Assembly (NCBI GenBank): GCA_041690675.1 | Contig: JAWLGU010000002.1 | Coordinates: 1-64,000 of the forward strand | Reading direction: 5' to 3' | Length of the DNA stretch: 64,000 nt | DNA from: UBA7803 sp041690675 | GTDB taxonomy: Bacteria > Pseudomonadota > Gammaproteobacteria > Pseudomonadales > Azotimanducaceae | Part shown: positions 34,860-43,308 of the stretch, in pieces | How the letters are laid out: the number at the start of each line of letters is the position of its first letter | Numbering within the stretch: the stretch's first letter is position 1 | The notes under the pieces: model-generated | The model's input: only the letters and a program-made list of their open reading frames with translations | Database searches by the model: none | What the model was told of the DNA's origin: nothing | Position numbers and translations under genes: made by a program

Positions 34860-35660
34860 TCAGTCCCCGGGTTCGCCGCGCTGGCGCACGGCGGCGTTCC
34901 AGCTCGCCAGATTCGCGAGGGGGTCTTTGACGTAGGCGCTGGCGCGGATGGCCGCCACCAGCAGACGGTTGAGGACCCGGCCGGGCAGGTCCATGGGGCG
35001 GTCGAAATCCAGGAACAGCACCACCCGCACCTCGTCGGTGTCGTTCTTCACCTCGTGCTCGTAGGTGTCGTCGAACACCAGGCACTTGCCCTCTTCCCAG
35101 TGGCAGATTCGGTCGTCCACCCGCAGCCAGCAGCGCTCCCTCTCGCGGGGGACGATGAGCGGCAGGTGGCAGCGGATCACCGCCCGCGTGGGCCCGCGAT
35201 GAGGCGGGATGTGGTAGTGCGGGGCGAGGATCGAGAACCACGCGTTCTGCAGGCCCGGCAGCCGGTCCAGCAACGCTGCGGTGAACGGGCAGGCAGCGCA
35301 GTTGTCCTCCACCCGGTGGCCGTACACGTAGAAGGCGTAGGTTTTCCAGTTGTCGCCCTTGGAGATGCGCTGCTGGTCCGGGGAGAGCTGATGGAACGCC
35401 GGGATGTCCTCCGGGTGCGCAAGCACCGCGTCCAGCTCGCTGCGGATGCGCTGCCAATCCCGCTCCAGATCCCCCACCCAGGGAAACTCGGCGTTGTCGA
35501 GCACCGGCCCGGTGCCCACCCGGGAATGCCGCCCCTGGAACTCTCCCACCTTGCGCAGCGCGTGCTTGCCCGAGCGGATCACGAGCCGGCGCAGGCGGCT
35601 CTGCGGACGCCCCTGCCCGGCATCCGGACCGGCGGTGGAACTGCTGGGACCTGAATTCAT
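34860..35660 (-). CDS. Aspartyl/asparaginyl beta-hydroxylase family dioxygenase
   Basis: 266-residue Fe(II)/2-oxoglutarate dioxygenase. Iron and cosubstrate residues lie in HYHIPPHRGPTRAVIRCHLP and CLVFDDTYEHEVKNDTDE. The family includes LpxO, which 2-hydroxylates a lipid A acyl chain, and peptide hydroxylases. In this operon a lipid substrate, such as the fatty acyl or long-chain base of ceramide, is the best guess. ATG 35660 overlaps the stop of the lipid kinase gene (ATGA). Confidence 0.85.
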   Translation of the reverse strand: MNSGPSSSTAGPDAGQGRPQSRLRRLVIRSGKHALRKVGEFQGRHSRVGTGPVLDNAEFPWVGDLERDWQRIRSELDAVLAHPEDIPAFHQLSPDQQRISKGDNWKTYAFYVYGHRVEDNCAACPFTAALLDRLPGLQNAWFSILAPHYHIPPHRGPTRAVIRCHLPLIVPRERERCWLRVDDRICHWEEGKCLVFDDTYEHEVKNDTDEVRVVLFLDFDRPMDLPGRVLNRLLVAAIRASAYVKDPLANLASWNAAVRQRGEPGD

Positions 35661-36613
35661 AACGACACGAACCTGACTGGCTGACTCGCGGAAACCGCCA
35701 TCGTATCACCGGCGCTCGGGAAAAGTTCGCCGTCCAGGGTATAGCTGCCGCGGAACTGCAGGGTCAGGGCGTCGAGCCGCTCGCTGTAGTAGCCGTGCTC
35801 CCGGGACATGTGCGGACCGGGTCGGCCCCGCAGCAGCCGCGGCATGGAGGCGAGGAACCGGCGCGCCTCGCTCTCCACCAGCGTGGACTTCAGCGCGCCT
35901 GGGCCGCTGCCCCAGTAGGGGCGGATGCCCAGGAACAGCCGGTCCAGCGTGGTGGCCAGCAGCAGACGGACATTCATGCGCCGGCAGCCGCCGGCAAGCA
36001 GGGCCGGCGCATCCACGTTCACCGGCAGCGGGTCCGAGAACGGCGGTTGGCGGCGGACGATGCCCAAGAGCGCCCGCGCCAGCGCCACCCCCGCGCCCAG
36101 CTCGTGGCGCCCGCCCGCCGGCCGGACCCGCTCATGGAAGTACTCGATGCCCTGAACGATGGTGCCCATGCCGAAGAACAGCCCGCATCGCGAGGCTTCG
36201 CCCGCGGCCTGCCGCACCTGCACCAACGGCCGGGCGATGGGACCGGCCACGGAGCTACCCGCGGTCACCGCGCGCAGCATCTGTAAGCAATCGGAAAAGC
36301 CGCGATGGCGATTCAGGTCGAAGGCGGTCATGTTGGTGGTGCCGCCGGGAAGGCAGGCGACCCGTGGCAGACGATGGGCGGAGCAGCCGGCCAGCAGCGC
36401 CGTCAGCGCCCGCTGTACGCTGCCGTCGCCGCCGTTGATCACCAGCAGATCGTCGGGTTGCCAGCGGTCGTGGCCCACCAGGGTCGCGAGCTGCTCCGGC
36501 CGTTCGACCACCTGATGGCTCAGGCCCGCCGCGGCCGGCAGCGCCTCACGCAGGGCAGGCAGGCGGCGCCGTGCCCGCGCCGCGCCGGGATTGCTCAGCA
36601 CCAGGACGTTCAC
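35657..36613 (-). CDS. Diacylglycerol-kinase-fold lipid kinase, ceramide kinase candidate
   Basis: 318-residue soluble lipid kinase. It begins MNVLVLSNPGAARARRRL and carries the ATP site LLVINGGDGSVQRALTAL and VACLPGGTTNMTAFDLN. C-terminal Asp/Glu-rich lipid domain present (SYTLDGELF). Caulobacter CpgB, a bacterial ceramide kinase, belongs to this superfamily and sits in its sphingolipid cluster, so phosphorylation of ceramide is inferred; diacylglycerol is the alternative. GTG 36613 overlaps the stop of the gene before it. Confidence 0.83.
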   Translation of the reverse strand: MNVLVLSNPGAARARRRLPALREALPAAAGLSHQVVERPEQLATLVGHDRWQPDDLLVINGGDGSVQRALTALLAGCSAHRLPRVACLPGGTTNMTAFDLNRHRGFSDCLQMLRAVTAGSSVAGPIARPLVQVRQAAGEASRCGLFFGMGTIVQGIEYFHERVRPAGGRHELGAGVALARALLGIVRRQPPFSDPLPVNVDAPALLAGGCRRMNVRLLLATTLDRLFLGIRPYWGSGPGALKSTLVESEARRFLASMPRLLRGRPGPHMSREHGYYSERLDALTLQFRGSYTLDGELFPSAGDTMAVSASQPVRFVSL

Positions 36614-37437
36614 CCGCCGCCGCTCACTCCTTGCCGGGCGTCCGCCGCAAGCAACCGGTCCGCCAGCTCCCAATCGGCCCGTGAGTCCACGTCCACCGCG
36701 GCGCGCGGGTCGTCCACGGCCACCCAGCCGATCCGGCAGCCTGCCCGTTGCGAAAGGGCCTCGAGCGCGGCGCTGGCGGTGAGGCGTCGGGTGGTGAAGC
36801 GGAGGAGGAATCCGGCGCCGAGGCGGCGGGCGATCTTCACGGGGTGCTTGCGGTCCGCTTCGACGGACGACCAGAACTCCAGGGCCCGGCCGCTCTCCGG
36901 CGTGAGCAGGGCGAACAGGTTGCTGCCACAGAACGCGCCGTCCGCGAAGCTCAGCAGCGTCCGCCGGGACTCGGGAAATGCCTCCATCACCCGGCCGTGG
37001 GGCACCAGTCCCACCACCAGGTCCAGACCCTGGGCCGTGCCCGCCCGCCAGGCGGAGTCGCAGAAAGCGTCCACGGTGGCGGCGCGGAGCAGTCCGTGAT
37101 CGCCGCTGGTGAGCAACAGCGGGAACGGCTCCCCCGACACCAGCGCCGCCCGGGCGCTGGCGGATGGCCCGTCCGCCGCCGGTTGCCAGCGAAACCCGCG
37201 ATCCGCGAGCAGGGCGCCGAGCTCCGGGTGAGCGTCCATCACCGCCCGGTCCGGGCCACAGGTGACGCCGCCCGCCACCCGGGCCGCCGCGCCCAGGGCG
37301 CCGAGGACCCGGGCCAGGCACGGCTGGCCCGCCAGGGGCGCCAGCACCCCGGCGGGCAGACCCAGCTCCCGGGCCAACGCGCCGCCGCCGGGGCGTTCTC
37401 CGGCCAGTACCACGGCGCGGAACTGGGGTGTGGTCAC
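36610..37437 (-). CDS. MobA-like NTP transferase
   Basis: 275-residue nucleotidyltransferase of the NTP_transf_3 type. The N-terminal loop FRAVVLAGERPGGGALARE is a lengthened LxGGxSxRMG-like site, with LLTSGDHGLL as the metal-binding region. The product may nucleotidylate a small phosphate compound. It is a second activating enzyme besides the LicC-like one at 32403. GTG 37437 overlaps the ceramide-synthase-like gene (GTGA) and its own stop overlaps the kinase start, so the three are coupled. Confidence 0.75.
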   Translation of the reverse strand: MTTPQFRAVVLAGERPGGGALARELGLPAGVLAPLAGQPCLARVLGALGAAARVAGGVTCGPDRAVMDAHPELGALLADRGFRWQPAADGPSASARAALVSGEPFPLLLTSGDHGLLRAATVDAFCDSAWRAGTAQGLDLVVGLVPHGRVMEAFPESRRTLLSFADGAFCGSNLFALLTPESGRALEFWSSVEADRKHPVKIARRLGAGFLLRFTTRRLTASAALEALSQRAGCRIGWVAVDDPRAAVDVDSRADWELADRLLAADARQGVSGGG

Positions 37438-38606
37438 GCCAGCGCCTTCTCGAACATGCGGTAGCGCTTGCTCACGGTGCCGCCGATGTCCTCGATGATG
37501 TTGCGCATGCCGCGGTTGTCGTCGAGGATCCACGAGAGCTCCACCTGCTCGAAGCCTTCGCGCCGCGCCGGGCCGCGCACCGCGTCGATCACCATGTAGG
37601 CGAGCCCCGGACCGAACCGGGTATGGTGGAAGGCCCGGCGCACGCCCATGAGGGGCACGCGGCCGGTGTGCGGATAGCGGACCTTGAGCCGCCACAGGAG
37701 CTTGGCCCAGCCGAACGGCAACAGCCGGCCGCCCAGATCGGCGATGGCCTCGTTGAGGTTGGGGAGCAGCACGATGAACGCCGCCGGCTCGCCGTCCACC
37801 TCGGCGATGTAGATGAAGTCGTCGGGGATGATCAGCATCATCTCCCGGCCCACGGCCCTGAACTCCTCCCGGGTGAACGGCACGAAGCCCCAGTTCTCGG
37901 ACCAGGCGTCGTTGAAGATGTCCCGGAGGATCTCCAGGTCCTCGTCCACGTGCTTGCGCCGGACCGGCCGCATGGTCACCCGCGGCGCCAGGCGTTTCAG
38001 CAGGGCGGCCATCACCGGCGTGTTCTCGAACGCCGGGTCCATGACGTAGGCCAGCAGGTCCTGGACGCCGCGGTAGCCGGCGGCTTGGAGAGCGGGACCG
38101 TAGTAGGGCCGCCCGTGGGGCATCATGAAGTACGGCGGCGTGTCGAAGCCCTCCACCAGAATTCCCAGCTCCTGGTTGATGCCCAGATTGAAGGGGCCCA
38201 CGCAGCGCACCGCCCCGCGCTCGGTGAGCCAGCCCTCGGCGGCGGTCAAGAGCGCCGAGAACACCGCCGGGTCGTCGGGGGCTTCGATCATGCCGAAGTA
38301 GCCGGCCCGCTCGCCGTGCCGTTCCTCGTGGAGGCGGTCGATCTGGGCGGTGATCCGCCCCACCGGGCGGGCGCCGCGGTAAGCCACCCAGCCCTGCCAG
38401 GTGGCGTGGGCGAAGAAGGGATGCTTGGGTGACAGGGCCTGCCGGCGCTCGAAGTCGAGCGGCGGCACCCAGCACGGGTCGTCGCGGTAGAGGGCGAAGG
38501 GCACCCGGAGAAAGTCGCCGAGCTCACGTCGGCTCGTCAGCGGCCGAACCTCCAGCTGGGCCGTGCTGCTGGCGGTGGCGGCCGCCCGGTTCAGAGTATC
38601 ATCCAA
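37434..38606 (-). CDS. GNAT-superfamily bacterial ceramide synthase candidate (bCerS)
   Basis: 390-residue acyltransferase-like protein. The N-terminal segment (LRVPFALYRDDPCWVPPLDF, SPKHPFFAHA, GRPVGRITAQID) and the C-terminal GNAT half (YIAEVDGEPAAFIVLLPNLN, SWILDDNRGMRNIIEDIGG) match the family that includes the Caulobacter bCerS enzyme, which N-acylates the long-chain base. The pairing with a serine-palmitoyltransferase-type enzyme, acyl carrier protein and CerR-like reductase in one locus is the strongest support. It starts three bases after the ABC exporter gene. Confidence 0.83.
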   Translation of the reverse strand: MDDTLNRAAATASSTAQLEVRPLTSRRELGDFLRVPFALYRDDPCWVPPLDFERRQALSPKHPFFAHATWQGWVAYRGARPVGRITAQIDRLHEERHGERAGYFGMIEAPDDPAVFSALLTAAEGWLTERGAVRCVGPFNLGINQELGILVEGFDTPPYFMMPHGRPYYGPALQAAGYRGVQDLLAYVMDPAFENTPVMAALLKRLAPRVTMRPVRRKHVDEDLEILRDIFNDAWSENWGFVPFTREEFRAVGREMMLIIPDDFIYIAEVDGEPAAFIVLLPNLNEAIADLGGRLLPFGWAKLLWRLKVRYPHTGRVPLMGVRRAFHHTRFGPGLAYMVIDAVRGPARREGFEQVELSWILDDNRGMRNIIEDIGGTVSKRYRMFEKALA

Positions 38607-38609
38607 CGT

Positions 38610-40367
38610 TCATCCCCCCCTGGCTGCTTCTCCGGGGCCTGCCAGGCCTCGGGCTTCATCGTCGGTGAGCGGCAGCGCCGCGCCGTCCGCCACCACCCAG
38701 ACGTGATCGCTGATGCGGCGCATGGCCGCCTGGTGGGTCACCGCCAGGATGGTCAGCTTGCCCCGCAGCCCTTTCAGCGTCTCGCAGATGCCCGCTTCGC
38801 TGGCGGGATCCAGGGCGCTGGTGGCTTCGTCCAGCACCAGCAGGGCCGGCCGGTGGGCCAGCGCCCGGGCGATCATGATGCGCTGACGCTGTCCGCCGGA
38901 CAGGCGCGCGCCCCGCTCCCCCACCACGGTGTGCATGCCTTCGGGCATGGCGGCGACGAAGGCCGCGGCACCGGCGGCCTCCAGGGCCTGGGCCACGTCG
39001 GCTTCCGCCAGCGTCTCGTCTCCCAGGGCGACGTTGGCGAGCACGGTGTCGTGCAGCAGCAGGTTGTCCTGGGGCACGTAGCCGATGGTGCGGCGCCAGG
39101 CGGTGCGACCGATCTCGCCGAGGGGAACCCCGTCCACCAGGATCCGCCCCCGGGTGGGGGTGATCAGCCCCATGACCAGATCCGCCACCGTGGACTTGCC
39201 GCTGCCCGATTCGCCCGTCAGGCAGGTGATGTGGCCTTTGGGAATGGTGAGCGAGACCCCGTCCAGCACCGGCTCGTCGCCGTAGCCGAAGGCCACGTCT
39301 TCCAGCTCGATGGCGCGCTCGAAACGCACCGGCGCCGTGCCGCCGGGTGCCTCCGCCTGCCGCTCGGCCTCCCGGATGGTCTCCTGCAGGGCCCAGTAGG
39401 CGCTCTCGGAGGTGATCATCTTCTGGTACTCCTTCTGCACCTTGCTGCCGCGCTTGAGCAGCCGGGCCAGCACCAGGGTGAGGAAGGTCACCGTCGCGAG
39501 CTCGATCTGGAACTGAACCAGAGCCAGATAGATGCCCACCACGATCACCAGGGTGTAGAGGGGTTCCTGGGCGGCGTCCAGGCCGGCGTTGCCCAGCACT
39601 TCCCGGCGCAGATCGTCCCGCAGCTCGTTGGACTCCTGGGCCACCAGCGCCTCCGCCGCCCGCTCCCGGCCCATGGATTTGAGGGTCTTGATGGACAGCA
39701 GGATGTCGGTGAGGGAGCCGAGGAGCGCCCGGTAGCCGCGGGTCTGACCGGTGCCGGCGAAGCGGGAAATCTTCACGAACTGGTGGGAGATGCCCCACAC
39801 CCCCAGCCCCGCCACCAGGCAGATCAGGGTCGCCTGCCAGGACACCAGCAGAGCCACGGTGAAGTAGACGAGCGTCTCGATGAACACCACCAGCAGACGG
39901 ATGGCGTAGACGTAGGCGTTCGAGGCCCGCCAGGCTTCCGTGGCCATGGCGTTGGCCAGCCGGCCCACCGACTGGCGCACGTAGAACAGCCAGCTCGACG
40001 CGGTGATGGCGCGCAGCAGCTGGAGCCGCAGCTGGGTCGCCACGTCGGCGGCCAGGTAGCCGATGCGCTGCTCGGCCAGGAACACCAGCAGGCTCTTCAG
40101 GCCGATGCCCGCGACGATGAAGGAGAGCAGCACCCCCAGGCTCGGGGTCAGATTGAGGCTCTCCAGCATGCGGTAGACGAACATCGTGAGCTCATCCTGC
40201 TCCGCCGGATCCGTCAGCCCGGCGTCGCCGCGATCGAACGCCAGGTTCAGCATGGGCAACATGGCCGAGAGCCCGATGCCGTCGGCGAACCCCGCCAGCA
40301 TGAGCAGGATCATCAGACCCAGGCTCTGCCACGGGTGCGTGACCACGAACTTGCCGATCAGCTTCAT
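38610..40367 (-). CDS. MsbA-like ABC transporter (fused membrane and ATPase domains)
   Basis: 585-residue half-transporter: six membrane helices in the first 320 residues, then an ATPase with Walker A LTGESGSGKSTVADL, signature RLSGGQRQRIMIARAL, Walker B LLVLDEATSALDP and the H-loop VTHQ. Such homodimers often flip or export lipids or oligosaccharides. As the first gene of the - strand sphingolipid operon, it is the likely exporter of the finished or intermediate sphingolipid. ATG 40367 puts the first helix at residues 8-27. Confidence 0.85.
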   Translation of the reverse strand: MKLIGKFVVTHPWQSLGLMILLMLAGFADGIGLSAMLPMLNLAFDRGDAGLTDPAEQDELTMFVYRMLESLNLTPSLGVLLSFIVAGIGLKSLLVFLAEQRIGYLAADVATQLRLQLLRAITASSWLFYVRQSVGRLANAMATEAWRASNAYVYAIRLLVVFIETLVYFTVALLVSWQATLICLVAGLGVWGISHQFVKISRFAGTGQTRGYRALLGSLTDILLSIKTLKSMGRERAAEALVAQESNELRDDLRREVLGNAGLDAAQEPLYTLVIVVGIYLALVQFQIELATVTFLTLVLARLLKRGSKVQKEYQKMITSESAYWALQETIREAERQAEAPGGTAPVRFERAIELEDVAFGYGDEPVLDGVSLTIPKGHITCLTGESGSGKSTVADLVMGLITPTRGRILVDGVPLGEIGRTAWRRTIGYVPQDNLLLHDTVLANVALGDETLAEADVAQALEAAGAAAFVAAMPEGMHTVVGERGARLSGGQRQRIMIARALAHRPALLVLDEATSALDPASEAGICETLKGLRGKLTILAVTHQAAMRRISDHVWVVADGAALPLTDDEARGLAGPGEAARGG

Positions 40368-40517
40368 AAGACGGGAACCCGGCGGCGCCTCCGGGTAGTC
40401 GGAGGCAGGGCGGCTGCAAATGTGTACCGGCGCATTGTATGCGCTCGGGGCCGCCGGCATAACCTCTCGAAGGCGGTTCCAGCCGGCGGCCTCCGTAGCG
40501 GGTGACGGATGAGGTCT

Positions 40518-41414
40518 TCAGTCCTGTTCGTTCTCCGCGCTGTCCTCCTCGTCTGTGCCATCGCCGGCATCGGCGCCCGCCCCGATGCTGAATCCATCCT
40601 CCTCGGCGGCGGTCTGGTTGCCGAAGGAGCCGTTGTCGCGCAGCTCGATGGCGATGACCTCGATCTTGGCGGGGGTGGGCTCGGCGAAGGACGCGAGGTA
40701 GGCGTCGGGTACCCGAACCTCGCGGATCTCCGGCGGGACCAGCACCCGGAAGATTCGAGCGGCGATGGCTTCGTCGGCCGGGTCCTCCGCCTCCAGGTCC
40801 GGCTCCATCACGACCTCGTATGCGGCCAGCGGGACGTTACCGGCATTGGAGGGCTCCTCCGGCTCGCACTGCCCCAGGTCATTGCCAGGCTCCCAGCTGA
40901 TGGTTTCGCCGTCGAACTCGATCTCCCGGGGTGCCGCCGGGAGGGCATGACTGAGATGGGTCTCGCCGAACAGCTGGCCGCCGTCCGGGAGCGCCGTCCT
41001 GAACTTGTACGCGCCGGCGGGAAAGCGCTCGAGGAACTCGGGTATCGTCACCACCTCGTCCTCGTCCCAATCCACGTCCTCGTCCCCCTCCTCGAACCAG
41101 CAGGGGGGCTCGTCGCTCTCGAAGAAGATCTCCGTGAGGGTCTGGTCTCGCAGGCTCTGCTTGGCGCGCGCGCTGAAGATGCGCTTCCAGTTCGGATCCA
41201 GGATCCGCGCGACATCCCAGCCTTCCGAATCGAACAGCGCATGGAAGCCCAGGTCGCCGTCGGTGGCGTTTATCTCGATGAGCGCGCGGCACTCGTCCAG
41301 CTCGCCGCCGCCGCAGGGAACGTCCGCCGCAGCCAGCGAGGGGACCATGCCACAGGCCGTGCCGAGGCCCAGGATGCCGACCAGTCGGCCGACCGATCGA
41401 AGCTTCGTATTCAT
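40518..41414 (-). CDS. Secreted acidic protein of unknown function
   Basis: 298 residues. A signal peptide (LVGILGLGTACGMVPSLAAA) is followed by a mature part rich in Asp/Glu, ending in a very acidic tail. Recognisable pieces are ALIEINATDGDLGFHALFDS, GAYKFRTALPDGG and a central beta-rich region; I know no family for it. Four cysteines could form disulfides. GGAGG sits before ATG 41414. It is divergent from the ECF sigma factor gene and could be one of its targets. Confidence 0.7.
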   Translation of the reverse strand: MNTKLRSVGRLVGILGLGTACGMVPSLAAADVPCGGGELDECRALIEINATDGDLGFHALFDSEGWDVARILDPNWKRIFSARAKQSLRDQTLTEIFFESDEPPCWFEEGDEDVDWDEDEVVTIPEFLERFPAGAYKFRTALPDGGQLFGETHLSHALPAAPREIEFDGETISWEPGNDLGQCEPEEPSNAGNVPLAAYEVVMEPDLEAEDPADEAIAARIFRVLVPPEIREVRVPDAYLASFAEPTPAKIEVIAIELRDNGSFGNQTAAEEDGFSIGAGADAGDGTDEEDSAENEQD

Positions 41415-41538
41415 CTGTATCGTCCTCCATTGTGTTGGTCGAGCGTGCAGGTTGCCAAGGAGTGTGCTGCCGCCGGCATTCGAGGAGAGGCCCCCGGGGC
41501 TGCAAATCCGTCGCAACCAGCGCAATCCTGACCGTCTC

Positions 41539-41565
41539 GGCAACAGATTTTTCCACCAGGGCGTC
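41539..41565 (+). promoter_or_regulatory. Possible ECF-type promoter before the sigma factor gene
   Basis: GGCAAC (41539-41544) and CGTC (41562-41565) are 17 bases apart, close to the GGAAC-N16/17-CGTC pattern of many ECF sigma factors, implying autoregulation. A sigma-70-like TATACT at 41568-41573 overlaps. A second GGCAAC is on the other strand at 41451-41456. Confidence 0.4.
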
Positions 41566-41658
41566 TCTATACTCCCGGACAATGAGGACGGAGGGCCGGC
41601 CTGGCGTGATCGTGAGAGGCGGCGCGTGCGGCGGTTGAGGCCGTCGCGTTCCACAGGG

Positions 41659-42273
41659 GTGGACAACGACAGCCAGCAGCTCGGCCGCGACGTCGCGCTG
41701 GTCCGACGCATGCAGCGCGGAGACGAGCGAGCCGTGGCGGAGTTCTGCGACACGTACCTGCCGAGGCTGTACCGGTTCGCCCTGCGCCGTCTGCAGCGTC
41801 CGGAGGACGCCGACGACCTGGTGCAGGTGGTGCTGAGCAACGCGGCCCGACGGATTGACACCTATCGCGGCGATGCCAGCCTCTACGCGTGGCTGCTCGG
41901 AATATGTCGCCGCGAGCTGTCGAGGCAGGTGGCCCGAGCAGCGCGCCAGCGGCTGTTCGTCCGTTTGGGCCAGGGTGATGTGCTCGACGATCTGGTGGCG
42001 AGTCTGGAAGCACCGCGGGGACACGAGCCCGATGTGGCGTCGCAGCGAGCGCAAGTAAGGAGTCTGGTGCAGGAGTGTCTCGACAGCCTGCCTCCGCGCT
42101 ACGCGGAGGCGTTGCAGCTCAAGTACGTGGAAGGCTACAGCTCGAAGGAGATCGCGGAGCGCTTCGGGTTGAGCGACGACGCCGTGCAGTCGCTGCTCGC
42201 ACGCGCCCGGCGAACGTTTCGAGAGGTGTGTGATGATCAGATGGCGAAGGAGATTGGCGACGGTCAAGCCTGA
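41659..42273 (+). CDS. ECF-family RNA polymerase sigma factor
   Basis: 204-residue two-domain sigma factor. Region 2 includes YLPRLYRFALRRLQRPEDAD followed by DLVQVVLSNA, and region 4 includes LPPRYAEALQLKYVEGYSSK and the helix-turn-helix ERFGLSDDAVQSLLARARR. No regions 1 or 3 are present, so it is ECF type. I chose GTG 41659, just before the conserved N-terminus; other in-frame GTG and TTG codons lie upstream. Followed after six bases by a FecR-like gene, its presumed anti-sigma regulator. Confidence 0.88.
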   Translation: MDNDSQQLGRDVALVRRMQRGDERAVAEFCDTYLPRLYRFALRRLQRPEDADDLVQVVLSNAARRIDTYRGDASLYAWLLGICRRELSRQVARAARQRLFVRLGQGDVLDDLVASLEAPRGHEPDVASQRAQVRSLVQECLDSLPPRYAEALQLKYVEGYSSKEIAERFGLSDDAVQSLLARARRTFREVCDDQMAKEIGDGQA

Positions 42274-42279
42274 GCTTTC

Positions 42280-43308
42280 GTGGAGCCCGTGGTGACGGAC
42301 ACCACGGTAGCCGACCGCCGGCGGGAGGATGCGCAGCTCGAGCGGCTGCTCACGGCTGCGCTGTCTCGAGCCGAGCCGACCGCCGAGCAGCTCGAACGGT
42401 GGCGGGGCGCTTTTGCCGTGGAGCTCGCCGCAGTCAGGCGTCGGCGTGGACGCAGACTCACCACATTGGCGGCGGCAGCGGCCGCCGCTGCGCTGGTGCT
42501 GTTGGCCCTCTGGCCTCGGGAGGTGGACCTGCCGGCCGAGCCGGTGGCCCGGGTGGTGGCCGTCCTCGGCGCAGCGGCGGCGGCGGCGGAGCATGGGCCG
42601 CGTCGGCTGCGACCCGGCGACGTGGTCCGGGCAGGCGAGCGGGTGCAGTCCGGACCCAGGAGCGGGCTCGGGGTGAGCTACCGCGGCGCGGACGTGCGGC
42701 TGGACGAGCAAACTGTGCTGGTCTTCCACGAGGACCGGCTTGCGCTGCTGCGAGGTGGGGTGTATCTGGATACGGGTGAGGACGCCGGGCGGGTTAATAA
42801 GGCGGTTCTCGTGGAGACGCCGGCCGCTGTGGTGTCGCATGCGGGCACCCAGTTCGTCGTGCGGGTTTCCCAGAGCGAGGTCATCGCCGCCGTCCGGGAG
42901 GGCAGCATCGTGCTACGGCACGCGAGCGGCGACCTTCGCCTGACCGCATTGCCGGAGCACGCACGCATGGTGGTGGTGGGGCGCCAGGGGCCCATCCGTC
43001 AGCAGGACGCGGAATCGGCTGGGGCGCTGTGGTCGTGGGCGCTGGCCTCCTCCGCCGGCATGTCGCTCGAGGGCCGTGCTGCCGACGAAGTGCTGCGATG
43101 GGCGGCCCGGGAGCAGGGGCGGCGCCTGGTGTACGCCGATGCCGAAGCGGAACGGATCGCCCAGGCGCCCCTCGCGGGCGACCGGGCTCCCGTCGATCCG
43201 TTGCAGGCGGTGGCCGTGGTGGCCGCCGCCACGGGACTGGAGGTGCATGCCGAAGCGGGGGTGCTGCGGGTGACACTGGCTTCAGAAGGTGATGAGCACG
43301 CCCGCTGA
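42280..43308 (+). CDS. FecR-like membrane anti-sigma/transducer protein with C-terminal STN domain
   Basis: 342 residues. A short cytoplasmic part (residues 1-63) should contact the sigma factor; one membrane helix (LTTLAAAAAAAALVLLALW) follows. The periplasmic FecR domain spans about 95-200 (VRAGERVQSGPRSGLGVSYR, VETPAAVVSHAGTQFVV). The C-terminal 80 residues (MSLEGRAADEVLRWAAREQG, GLEVHAEAGVLRVTL) look like an STN domain, the partner for a receptor signalling domain. Its end overlaps the convergent TonB receptor gene by 27 bases. Confidence 0.8.
   Translation: MEPVVTDTTVADRRREDAQLERLLTAALSRAEPTAEQLERWRGAFAVELAAVRRRRGRRLTTLAAAAAAAALVLLALWPREVDLPAEPVARVVAVLGAAAAAAEHGPRRLRPGDVVRAGERVQSGPRSGLGVSYRGADVRLDEQTVLVFHEDRLALLRGGVYLDTGEDAGRVNKAVLVETPAAVVSHAGTQFVVRVSQSEVIAAVREGSIVLRHASGDLRLTALPEHARMVVVGRQGPIRQQDAESAGALWSWALASSAGMSLEGRAADEVLRWAAREQGRRLVYADAEAERIAQAPLAGDRAPVDPLQAVAVVAAATGLEVHAEAGVLRVTLASEGDEHAR

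Noticed and set aside
32469..35654. 1061-codon open frame on the + strand
   Set aside because: Antisense to three motif-bearing genes (nucleotidyltransferase, GMC oxidoreductase, hydroxylase); composition is Gly/His/Arg-rich as expected of a shadow frame.
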